This document shows, one piece after another, positions 40,506-48,160 of a stretch of DNA of 64,000 nucleotides (position 1 is the stretch's first letter; every line of letters starts with the position of its first letter). The stretch comes from B1SED10-75 sp964636865. Lineage in GTDB: Bacteria > Bacillota > Dethiobacteria > DTU022 > PWGO01. The notes under the pieces were generated by a model. That model did no database searches. It worked only from the letters and a program-made list of their open reading frames with translations, and was not told where the DNA came from. The translations under genes were made by a program, and so were the position numbers. The stretch is from assembly GCA_964636865.1 (NCBI GenBank), contig CAZWVJ010000003.1:52525-116524 (forward strand), given 5' to 3'.

Positions 40506-41003
40506 ATGGCTATACTGGAAAGAATAACCAAAAATGTAGATAATAGGTACTGGGATTCCGGCGAAAATAATTTTCCCAAAACAGACCGTTTTCCCGTGAA
40601 AAACCGCTATACAGCCGGAATTGCCGGGCAAAAGTTTTTGGAAGGAATTAAGGAAGAGGCTAAAATTTACGGAACCAGGTGTGAAAAATGTAATGTTACT
40701 TTTGTGCCGGGAAAATTGTATTGCGAAAGGTGTTTTGAGCGTCTTTCTGATAACTGGATAGAAGTAGGCAATTCCGGCACCGTCCACACTTACACTGTAG
40801 CCTGGATAGAAAAGGACGGAAGCGCCAAAAAGAAACCTTCCATTATTGCTACTATTAAGATTGCCGATGGGTTCATTCTACACCGGTTGGAAAATTGTTC
40901 ACCGGATGAAGTAAAAATCGGCATGGAAGTAAAAGCCAAGTTTAAACCAAAAAATCAACGTAAAGGCCATCTCATGGATATTTCCGGTTTTCATCCGGCA
41001 TAA
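40506..41003 (+). CDS. DUF35 OB-fold/zinc-ribbon protein 2
   Basis: 165 aa, paralogous to the preceding gene (17 bp away, GAGGGAGGATT as ribosome site). The zinc ribbon is CEKCNVTFVPGKLYCERCF, followed by an OB fold ending KIGMEVKAKFKPKNQR. Two thiolase-fold genes and two DUF35 genes suggest either two complexes or one mixed complex. Confidence 0.85.
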   Translation: MAILERITKNVDNRYWDSGENNFPKTDRFPVKNRYTAGIAGQKFLEGIKEEAKIYGTRCEKCNVTFVPGKLYCERCFERLSDNWIEVGNSGTVHTYTVAWIEKDGSAKKKPSIIATIKIADGFILHRLENCSPDEVKIGMEVKAKFKPKNQRKGHLMDISGFHPA

Positions 41004-41158
41004 ATGAAATGCCGGCCGATTCTTTTTATAGAAAAGGGAATATTGTCAGTATATATTAAAAGAATTTTCTCCTGAGGTTGCCTAAATTAGCGGTGGGAAG
41101 AAAATTCGTACCGCTAATTTATATTTTAGGGGCTTTTCTTACGAGAAAGGGGAAGATA

Positions 41159-42151
41159 ATGTACACTGGTTTTGTGTTAGCTGTATTATTATTGATTTTT
41201 CTTGTTTTCTTCTTAAATAAAATGAATATACAAAGAGCGGGCAAAAACAGGGCAGAGGAAGAAATTAAAAACATGCGTTTTGCAAAGCTTTCCCCTTTCG
41301 GGACCGTAAAAAACCTTTCTATTCTTCCCCTGGTTGATTATTATGCAGAGAGGGATGACTTAAAAACCGAGCCGGGAGTTTCTTACCTGGTGAAAGCTGA
41401 CAATACCACCATACTTATGGATGTTGGGCGGAACTTGGAATCCGAACATCCTTCCCCTTTGTTGACAAATATGGAATTATTGGGTGTAAAAATTGAAGAT
41501 ATTGATATCCTGTTTTTTAGCCATATACACCTGGATCACGTGGGTGGAATGGAAGAACAGAAACAAGGCACTTTTAGTATTTCCAAGGGAGAGGTAAAAT
41601 TAGGGGAAATACCTGCTTATGCCCCCGCAGATATATCACCTTCATCCTGGAATCCGGGGCCAAAAGTTAATACTATCAGGGAGCCCACAGTATTAGAACC
41701 CGGTATAGCCAGTATAGGAGTTCATCCTCGCTATTTATTTTTAATGGGTTACACCCTGGAACACAGCCTGGCAATCAATGTAAAAGGAAAAGGTATTGTT
41801 TTGATTGTAGGTTGTGGACATCAAAAAGTAGAGAGAATAATAGAAAGGGCCCGGGAAATATTCCATGAGCCTATATATGGTATTATCGGCGGCTTGCATT
41901 ACCCTATTTATGGAGGCAGGCTGATGAAAGGGCCCTTGGATCTGCAGTATTTAACTGCTTCCGATGACCCTCCCTGGGAAGGCCTAAAGGAAGAAGACGT
42001 AAAAAATGCCCTGAAAACAATAAAGAAAGTAAATCCTCAAGTAATAGCCTTATCTCCCCACGACAGTTCTGACTGGACCCTTGAGCAATTCAGGCAAACT
42101 TTTCAAGAAAAATACGTTGATATTAAAGTAGGCAAGGAAATTATCATTTAA
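41159..42151 (+). CDS. Membrane-anchored MBL-fold hydrolase
   Basis: 330 aa from ATG 41159 (GGGGAAG upstream; the frame extends to 41078). A single N-terminal helix (FVLAVLLLIFLVFFL) would anchor it. The metal-binding motif SHIHLDHVGG is intact, with further His in GCGHQ, GGLHYP and SPHDSS. The layout (long loop, GVSYLVKADNTTILMDVG) resembles the 7,8-dihydropterin synthase-like MBL group. Reaction unknown. Confidence 0.82.
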   Translation: MYTGFVLAVLLLIFLVFFLNKMNIQRAGKNRAEEEIKNMRFAKLSPFGTVKNLSILPLVDYYAERDDLKTEPGVSYLVKADNTTILMDVGRNLESEHPSPLLTNMELLGVKIEDIDILFFSHIHLDHVGGMEEQKQGTFSISKGEVKLGEIPAYAPADISPSSWNPGPKVNTIREPTVLEPGIASIGVHPRYLFLMGYTLEHSLAINVKGKGIVLIVGCGHQKVERIIERAREIFHEPIYGIIGGLHYPIYGGRLMKGPLDLQYLTASDDPPWEGLKEEDVKNALKTIKKVNPQVIALSPHDSSDWTLEQFRQTFQEKYVDIKVGKEIII

Positions 42152-42156
42152 AGGTG

Positions 42157-42312
42157 CTAGCGGTATTTAACACCCACGTTAGCTAACTCTTCCACAATGT
42201 ATTGGATGCAAGGCTTGTCTCCTAAGGGCAACATTTCTTTAGGTTGTGTTTTGGTTAACGGCAACATCCGAGTTCCCAGGCCGGCTGCGGGAATAATTGC
42301 TTTTTTTATCAA
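42157..42312 (-). pseudogene. galU: galU 5' fragment (UTP-glucose-1-phosphate uridylyltransferase remnant)
   Basis: A minus-strand frame from TTG 42312 to TAG 42157 gives 51 aa with the GalU nucleotidyl-transferase start: [26 protein letters not shown] and [13 protein letters not shown] full enzyme is ~290 aa. The match breaks at NVGVKYR and the frame stops six bases after the end of the MBL gene. Upstream is a good site (GGAAG). This is a deletion remnant; the rest was lost, probably when the MBL side was joined. Confidence 0.85.
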
Positions 42313-42658
42313 ACATTTCTTCCTTTCTCTTTTAAATTGTTTTTATATAAGTTGAATTTCTGTTTGGTTGAGGTTAATTCCTCCTTTGGGTTTTTAGAGG
42401 TTTGTTGATTGTCTGTCTCAAGGTTAACAAGGGTAAGATGATAATATGTGGTAATTGTCCCGGTTGATCTTCACTTAAGAAGGTTTTAAAGAAGATGAAA
42501 AAGAAATATATCTATTATACATACTTAAAATAAATGCATGTTCAAGTGTAAATGATAGACAATAAATGTCTGGTAATATTAAAAAATAATACCTCCCCGG
42601 GTGTTAACTTAATAATAGGAAAAAGAAAAATGACCATAAAATATTGGAGAAAGAGTAA
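42313..42658. other. Intergenic region, no gene seen
   Basis: About 345 AT-rich bases between the galU remnant and the HAD gene. It probably includes the old galU promoter. No hairpin or ORF stands out. Confidence 0.45.
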
Positions 42659-43297
42659 ATGATAAAAGCAGTAATTTTTGATTTCGACGGAACTTTGGCT
42701 GATACAAAAGATGTTATGGCTAATGCTTACCCTAAATTAGCGAAAAAACATGGTTATGAGGTCCTTTCCATGGAGGAACTGGAAGAGTTGAAGCATTATC
42801 CCCTACATGAACGAATTAAAAAATTAGGGGTTCCTCTTTATAAAATACCGATACTTATTAGAGAAGGCAGGGAGATGGTGGGAGAATTCATGGCTACTTG
42901 TTCTTATTATGAAGGAGTGCCTGCTATGGTCCATGCGCTTGCCGAAAAAGATTTATTTTTGGGGATTATATCTTCCAATTCCGAAAGCAATATTAAAAAA
43001 TTTTTAGATGCCCACAACTTGAATTTATTTCATGATATAGATAACACCCATGGTTTGTTTGGTAAATACAGGGTAATGAGAAGATTTTTAAAAAAACACG
43101 GCTTTAGCCCGGAGGAAGTAATTTATGTAGGAGATGAATTAAGAGATATAGAGAATTGCAAAAAAGTCTTTATAAAAGTAATTGCCGCAACCTGGGGATA
43201 TGACGGTTATGATTTGCTAAAACAAGGTGAACCGGATTATATGGCCAATGAACCTGAAGAGATAACGTCTATAATTGAAGAATTACTGTCCCAATAG
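42659..43297 (+). CDS. HAD family hydrolase
   Basis: 212 aa. Motif I is FDFDGTLADT, motif II is GIISSNS, motif III is the Lys/Arg region GKYRVMRRFLKKHG and motif IV is YVGDELRDIENC. It belongs to the Gph-like HAD group, like two other genes in this window. The ribosome site is moderate (GAGAAAGAG). Substrate unknown. Confidence 0.83.
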   Translation: MIKAVIFDFDGTLADTKDVMANAYPKLAKKHGYEVLSMEELEELKHYPLHERIKKLGVPLYKIPILIREGREMVGEFMATCSYYEGVPAMVHALAEKDLFLGIISSNSESNIKKFLDAHNLNLFHDIDNTHGLFGKYRVMRRFLKKHGFSPEEVIYVGDELRDIENCKKVFIKVIAATWGYDGYDLLKQGEPDYMANEPEEITSIIEELLSQ

Positions 43298-43565
43298 GCT
43301 TTTAAATTGTATTCTGTATAATCTAATGAGAGAAAAAGTGCATATAATATATCTAAACCTCCTACGGAGAATTTTTGCAGGAAGAGATAAATTGGTATAG
43401 AATAATAAGAGAAATAAATTATTAAGAAGCTGATTTATGTAAGTAATGCAAAAAGTTAGTTTAAAAATCTTCCTTTACAGGGTATAAAGTATGAGGAACC
43501 TTTTTAAACTTTATTTTAATAGACCGGGAAATTTTTTAAATTTTGATCATGAGAGGGTGGTAATT

Positions 43566-43805
43566 ATGGAAAAATCGGAAATTAAAGAAGCTATTATGGA
43601 GAAATTTAGAAAAATGGAAGCCAAACCCAAGCAATCTTTAGATGTTCAGTGGTATTCAAGTTTTTTAAATGAAATGAACGCGGAAGATAAGCAGTTAGCT
43701 CAAGAAGCAATCAAAGAACTTGAAGAAGAAGGTTTAATAAAAAAACAAGCTATGCTTAGTGCAGAAACAATAGTGTTAACCGAAAAGGGCTATGAAAATT
43801 TATAA
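43566..43805 (+). CDS. Small winged-helix-like protein
   Basis: 79 aa from ATG 43566 (GAGAGGGTGG upstream; the frame extends to 43491 without signals). It is highly charged and helical (KSEIKEAIMEKFRKME), followed by a winged-helix-like end (AIKELEEEGLIKKQ, then ETIVLTEKGYENL, the usual beta wing of small transcription regulators). Function unknown. The last base of its TAA is the first base of the MITE copy. Confidence 0.6.
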   Translation: MEKSEIKEAIMEKFRKMEAKPKQSLDVQWYSSFLNEMNAEDKQLAQEAIKELEEEGLIKKQAMLSAETIVLTEKGYENL

Positions 43806-43970
43806 CTACAGCGAAACTTTTAAAGGCACATAAGGCACGGGGACGGTTCTGTTGCCTTGTGGCCTTCGTTCGCTACGGGACGCTCGAAACTTCTACTTGG
43901 CTTGCGAGGCAAAAGAACCGTCCCCGTCCTTGCCTTACGAGACACTCATTCTATAATCTTTTGCTGTAGT
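43805..43970 (+). mobile_element. MITE/REP-like element, long copy
   Basis: 166 bp with terminal inverted repeats ACTACAGCGAAA / TTTTGCTGTAGT (11 of 12 match) and an inner inverted pair GGGGACGGTTCT / AGAACCGTCCCC. It could fold into one long hairpin. No ORF inside. It shares its right end, inverted, with 19181-19275. Such elements are mobilised in trans by a transposase not present in this window. Confidence 0.85.
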
Positions 43971-43987
43971 ATTATAAGGAGGAAATA

Positions 43988-44824
43988 ATGGACTTACAAG
44001 AAAAACGGGTGATAATCACAGGTGCTGCCAGCGGCATTGGCTACTGCATGGCCGAAATATTTGCCGAAAGTGGTTCGGAGGTGATTCTTTCCGATATAGA
44101 TGGAGATAAATTAAATGATGCTGTGAAAGCATTAGAAAATATAGGTTCGCCTATCCGCTCTTACATAGTGGATGTAGCAAATCAAGAAGAAGTTCAAAAA
44201 ATGGCTGATGATGTTCTGCAAAATGTGGGCCATGTAGATATTTTGATCAACAATGCAGGGATTGGATACAGTGGTGAAATTGTAGAGACTTCGCTTGATA
44301 CCTGGAAAAAACTAATGGATGTTAATTTTTGGGGCGCTTTATATCATATTTATGCTTTTTTACCTGCTATGGTTGAGGCGAAAAGTGGACATATTGTAAA
44401 CATTTCTTCCGGTCAAGCATTTTTCCGTCTGCCAACATGGGGACCATATGCAACTACTAAGCTTGCTTTAGGTGGAGTTTCCGAATTAATGCAGTTTGAA
44501 TTTAAGAAGTTCAACATCAATGTTACTACTGTTTATCCATTCATGATAAATACCGGTTTTTATGATGATGTGGAAGGAGATACCTGGGGAGCGAAGATGT
44601 CCATGCGCCTTTTACCTTATTATTCCATGTCTCCTGAAAGTGTTGCTAATAGAATAGTAAAGGCAATAAAGAAAGAAAAATCGGTGGAAATGATAACAGT
44701 TATAAATAGCCTTGGCTCTGTGAGCCGAGCAATATCTCCTCTTTCGAACATAATTAGCGCTACTTCTTTATACTTTTTGGGTAAAGATCCGCAAGCTTTG
44801 AAAGATGATTTGGAAGGATTCTAA
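43988..44824 (+). CDS. Short-chain dehydrogenase/reductase
   Basis: 278 aa. TGAASGIG near residue 12, an Asp after the second strand (LSDIDGDK, favouring NAD), NNAGIGYSGE, Ser in NISSGQ and Tyr/Lys in YATTK. The C-terminal part (SPESVANRIVKAIKKEK) is typical of SDRs acting on lipid-like substrates. AAGGAGG lies just outside the MITE, so the element may supply part of the leader. Confidence 0.87.
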   Translation: MDLQEKRVIITGAASGIGYCMAEIFAESGSEVILSDIDGDKLNDAVKALENIGSPIRSYIVDVANQEEVQKMADDVLQNVGHVDILINNAGIGYSGEIVETSLDTWKKLMDVNFWGALYHIYAFLPAMVEAKSGHIVNISSGQAFFRLPTWGPYATTKLALGGVSELMQFEFKKFNINVTTVYPFMINTGFYDDVEGDTWGAKMSMRLLPYYSMSPESVANRIVKAIKKEKSVEMITVINSLGSVSRAISPLSNIISATSLYFLGKDPQALKDDLEGF

Positions 44825-44890
44825 GATTAAAATGTGATAACTATATTTTTATCTTTAACAATGTTTCATATAGAAGAAAGGAATGATTAA

Positions 44891-45397
44891 GTGATGGGAA
44901 GAGTAGAAGATTTGCAAAATATGATCAAGGAACGCCGTGTTGGTTTTCAAATAGAAGAACTTATGAGCGGTGAACATGAGTTTGAAACAGGCATGGGCCC
45001 GGAGGGGAAGTACCCCTTTGAGTTCAAGGTAAAGTGGGGCCCTAAAAATATTTCCGCATGGCTTAATCCTAAAAGTGAAGAGTTTTTAACTCAGCCCCTT
45101 TGGGGAACTGTTACCGCAGGGGGGTTATGTTATGACGCGCCTTGCGAAGGGACTCTTGAACTTGCTTATTTTAGCGAGCGAAAGATTCGATATACTTTTG
45201 ATTTCCAGGCATATGCTAAGGAATATCATTTTGTAGGAGAAAAAGTAAATATTTTACCGTGGAACCTTCCGGTTTCACACACTACCTGCTTTGGGACAGT
45301 AACTGAAAAAGATACCGGGAAATTGGTATCACGTTCTGTAACTTACTTCAAGTGGTGGACGGCTCCATTTTTTATAGCGAGTTTTCGCCTGGCTTAA
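44891..45397 (+). CDS. Hypothetical protein, 168 aa (weak likeness to sterol-oxidase accessory domain)
   Basis: Not firmly recognised. GAAAGGA fits GTG 44891 (or ATG 44894). It is beta-rich without signal peptide: GTVTAGGLCYDAPCEGTLEL, KIRYTFDFQAYAKEYHFVG, then TTCFGTVTEKDTGKLV and an aromatic end (FKWWTAPFFIASFRLA). The order of these strands recalls a domain found next to GMC-type sterol oxidases, but this is from memory and weak. It lies 66 bp after the SDR and may work with it. Confidence 0.55.
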   Translation: MMGRVEDLQNMIKERRVGFQIEELMSGEHEFETGMGPEGKYPFEFKVKWGPKNISAWLNPKSEEFLTQPLWGTVTAGGLCYDAPCEGTLELAYFSERKIRYTFDFQAYAKEYHFVGEKVNILPWNLPVSHTTCFGTVTEKDTGKLVSRSVTYFKWWTAPFFIASFRLA

Positions 45398-45527
45398 AAA
45401 GTTCGGTGAATTAGTCGGTGGAAGAAAGTTTCAAAGTTTACCTGTTCAATCTAGTTCAATGTTTTCAAAAGATAAGTATGAGGAATGAAATAAGAAGTTA
45501 AATAAAAAAAGAAAGGGACTGATAAAA

Positions 45528-45890
45528 ATGAAAATGTGGCGTTGTGAAGTTTGTGGTTATTTGCATGAAGGAGAAGAGCCCCCTGATATTTGCCCAAAGT
45601 GTGGAGCACCGAAAGAAAAATTTGAATTACTTGATGATGAAGAGACCCAAATGATGAAGGATGCTTTACAAACAAAGGAGAAATACAAGCAGATATTGGA
45701 GAGATTAGAAGAAATAAACCGCATGGCTGAAGAAGGAGTTGCTCTTGATTTGGATGATGGTTGCAATAAAATATTTAATAAAACCAGAGAGGATATTTCC
45801 GAAATTCATAAAATGATTAAAGAAGAATTAGAAAATCATGCTCAAGAATGTATTTGGGTTAAAGTGGCAAGTGACGGGGAATTGCCCTAA
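45528..45890 (+). CDS. Rubredoxin-like / rubrerythrin-tail protein
   Basis: 120 aa. The N-terminal iron knuckles CEVCGY (Cys6, Cys9) and CPKCGAP (Cys22, Cys25) match the rubredoxin-like domain of rubrerythrins. The remaining ~85 residues are helical and charged with two more Cys (DDGCNKIF, AQECIW), and no full four-helix di-iron set is seen. Probably an electron carrier or oxidative-stress protein. GAAAGGG precedes the ATG. Confidence 0.8.
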   Translation: MKMWRCEVCGYLHEGEEPPDICPKCGAPKEKFELLDDEETQMMKDALQTKEKYKQILERLEEINRMAEEGVALDLDDGCNKIFNKTREDISEIHKMIKEELENHAQECIWVKVASDGELP

Positions 45891-46290
45891 TTTGCTTCCC
45901 ATGGTACATCTCATAATGCATATTTGATGGTTGATTCAAGAATAAGGTAGATACCGTGAAAAGTTTCTTGTCCTCAGATATGCTTTTTGCGCATTAGTGA
46001 AGTGCTGGTAAGACAAAAAGGAGAACAACCGGAAACAAGTTTATAATGAGAAGCCGGAATGATTGAGAGGCATTTCTGATGACTTAAGATAATTTGTTTA
46101 GTTTATGTTAATATGATGATAGGTGAAAACGGCACTCAAGTTAATAAGGGTGTCGTCTTTTTGATTAAAAGGTTAGAGCAAAAGTTTTAGATATGTTATT
46201 ATTTGAAAAAATGTAACTTTTTATTAGTAATTATTTAACGAAAGAAACAATATAAGAAAAAGTTCAAGTAACTGGAAAGGCGGCAATAAT
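45891..46290 (+). other. Intergenic region with a terminator-like hairpin
   Basis: 400 bases without an ORF. At 46129-46164 an imperfect hairpin (ACGGCAC with GTGTCGT, one G-U pair) is followed by CTTTTT. It lies 240 bp after the previous stop, so it may end a small RNA or an attenuated leader of the next gene. Confidence 0.4.
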
Positions 46291-47394
46291 ATGGACCTGG
46301 GAAACATAGTCAAGGGGTTTACTTTTGAAGGAGAATTTTCTGGGGCAGAAAAATATACTTTTGGGCATATAAATGATACTTATATTGTTTATTTTACTAA
46401 TAAAGGAAAAAAGGAAAAGCGACGTTATATATTACAAAAAATAAACCAAAATGTATTTAATAACCCTGAACAAGTAATGGAAAATATTGAAAAAGTAATC
46501 CGTCACCTGCAGGATAAAATAATTGAAAATGGTGGTGATTTAAAACGCGAGACGCTGAATATAGTTCCTTCTGTAGACGGCAAATGTTTTTATCGATGTT
46601 CCCGGGATGATTTCTGGCGGGCTTATGAGTATATCGAGGGCAGCCGCTCATATCAAATAGTAGAATCTCCTTATCACTTTTACAGTGCGGGGAGAACAGT
46701 AGGTAAATTTCAAAAACTGCTCCACGATTTTCCTCCGTCAGCTCTTTATGAAACTATACCCGGATTTCATGATACCCGGAAACGTTATGAGGCTTTTTTG
46801 GAAGCGGTTAACAAAGATGTTTTAAATCGGGCTCAAAATGTGCGTGAGGAAATTGATTTTGTTAAACACAGGGAAGATAAGGTTTCGCTGCTGGTTAATA
46901 TGCTCCGGGAGGGCAAACTGCCGCTAAGGGTAATACACAATGATACCAAATTTAACAATGTGCTTATAGATGATCAGACGGGGGAGGGAGTTTGCCTGGT
47001 AGATTTGGATACAGTTATGCCCGGCCTTTCTCTTTATGATTTTGGTGATGCTATACGTTATGGTACCAACTTGGCTGGAGAAGATGAGCATGACCTATCA
47101 AAGGTTAATATGGATGCAATGCTTTATGAGCAATTTTGCCGGGGATACCTGGAGACTACCGGAGATATACTTGCTGAAGATGAAGTGAAATTATTGCCGT
47201 TTGCAGCGTGGTTAATAACCCTGGAATGCGGTATGCGTTTTCTTACTGATTACTTAAACGGAGATGTTTACTTCAAGGTTTCGCGAGAAGGCCAAAATTG
47301 TCAACGGGCTCGCACTCAATTTAAATTGGTATGGGATATGGAATCCAAGTATGAGCTTATGAAAAACATAGTAGAAAAATACAGGAAAAATTGA
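46291..47394 (+). CDS. Aminoglycoside-phosphotransferase-fold kinase (N-acetylhexosamine 1-kinase-like)
   Basis: 367 aa. The catalytic loop is HNDTKFNNVLID and the metal-binding Asp is in LVDLDTVMPGL followed by YDFGDAIR. This combination is the hallmark of the NahK group, which phosphorylates N-acetylhexosamines at C1 in the lacto-N-biose pathway. N-terminally, GHINDTYIVYF and RYILQKINQNVF fit the same group. None of the other lacto-N-biose genes is near, so the substrate is uncertain. GGAAAGG precedes the ATG. Confidence 0.8.
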   Translation: MDLGNIVKGFTFEGEFSGAEKYTFGHINDTYIVYFTNKGKKEKRRYILQKINQNVFNNPEQVMENIEKVIRHLQDKIIENGGDLKRETLNIVPSVDGKCFYRCSRDDFWRAYEYIEGSRSYQIVESPYHFYSAGRTVGKFQKLLHDFPPSALYETIPGFHDTRKRYEAFLEAVNKDVLNRAQNVREEIDFVKHREDKVSLLVNMLREGKLPLRVIHNDTKFNNVLIDDQTGEGVCLVDLDTVMPGLSLYDFGDAIRYGTNLAGEDEHDLSKVNMDAMLYEQFCRGYLETTGDILAEDEVKLLPFAAWLITLECGMRFLTDYLNGDVYFKVSREGQNCQRARTQFKLVWDMESKYELMKNIVEKYRKN

Positions 47395-47414
47395 GGATAA
47401 AAAATATAAAAAAG

Positions 47415-48023
47415 TTAAAATGCTATGACAGGCTTTGAATAACCGTGTTTTAAGGCGTGTATTAAATCAGAGAGGTTAGATACAGGAACGGAAAACTCGG
47501 TATAACAGCGGCCTATTTCTTCGATGCGATGGGCATCGCTGCCCCCGATTCCCGGCAGATTCATTTCTTCAGCTAATTCCAGGGCATTTTTGTTTTCTCC
47601 GTTACGGTTGCCTCCGTTATAAACCTCAATAGCGGTTAGCCCCAGCATGTTTTTAACCGCCCTACCGCCATAACCAAGCCCGAAACGATAGGGATGAGCG
47701 CAAATAACCACGCCGCCAACTTCATTAACTTTATTTATAAGATCTTGAGCGTTATAAAGAGCGTGGGAATAACTATTCCAACGACCTACATCTTCACTGA
47801 AAACCAAATAATGCCCGTTTAAAGTTGGAACTTCAGCTCCGGCAAAGACGTGCAAGTTGTATTGAGAAGCCATGGATAAAAAGATTTCGGTTTTATGGTA
47901 AGAATTGTGCTCAGTGATGGCAATGCCGTCTAATCCAATTTTTTTAGCGTGTTCCAAAACTTCTTCAGGTGAACCTGAGGCATCGAATGAATGATTGGTA
48001 TGCACATGTAAATCAATTTTCAA
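47415..48023 (-). CDS. PHP-domain phosphoesterase
   Basis: 202 aa from TTG 48023 with GAAGGAG at normal spacing. The metal-binding His/Asp pattern is intact: DLHVHTNHSFD, TEHNSY, GAEVPT, CAHPYRF and GGSDAH. It probably hydrolyses a small phosphoester or acts as histidinol-phosphatase-like enzyme. It is convergent with the kinase, 20 bp apart. Confidence 0.88.
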   Translation of the reverse strand: MKIDLHVHTNHSFDASGSPEEVLEHAKKIGLDGIAITEHNSYHKTEIFLSMASQYNLHVFAGAEVPTLNGHYLVFSEDVGRWNSYSHALYNAQDLINKVNEVGGVVICAHPYRFGLGYGGRAVKNMLGLTAIEVYNGGNRNGENKNALELAEEMNLPGIGGSDAHRIEEIGRCYTEFSVPVSNLSDLIHALKHGYSKPVIAF

Positions 48024-48160
48024 GTCTATTGCTCCTTCAAGAAAGCTTGTCTATTAGTTATTACTTTATTATTAATTATCCTATACTATTGTATGCTTTT
48101 AATTTACATTTGTGAAGCTAAAAAAGTATGTTTTGTCAAATATTTTTTGCTCAATTTGAT

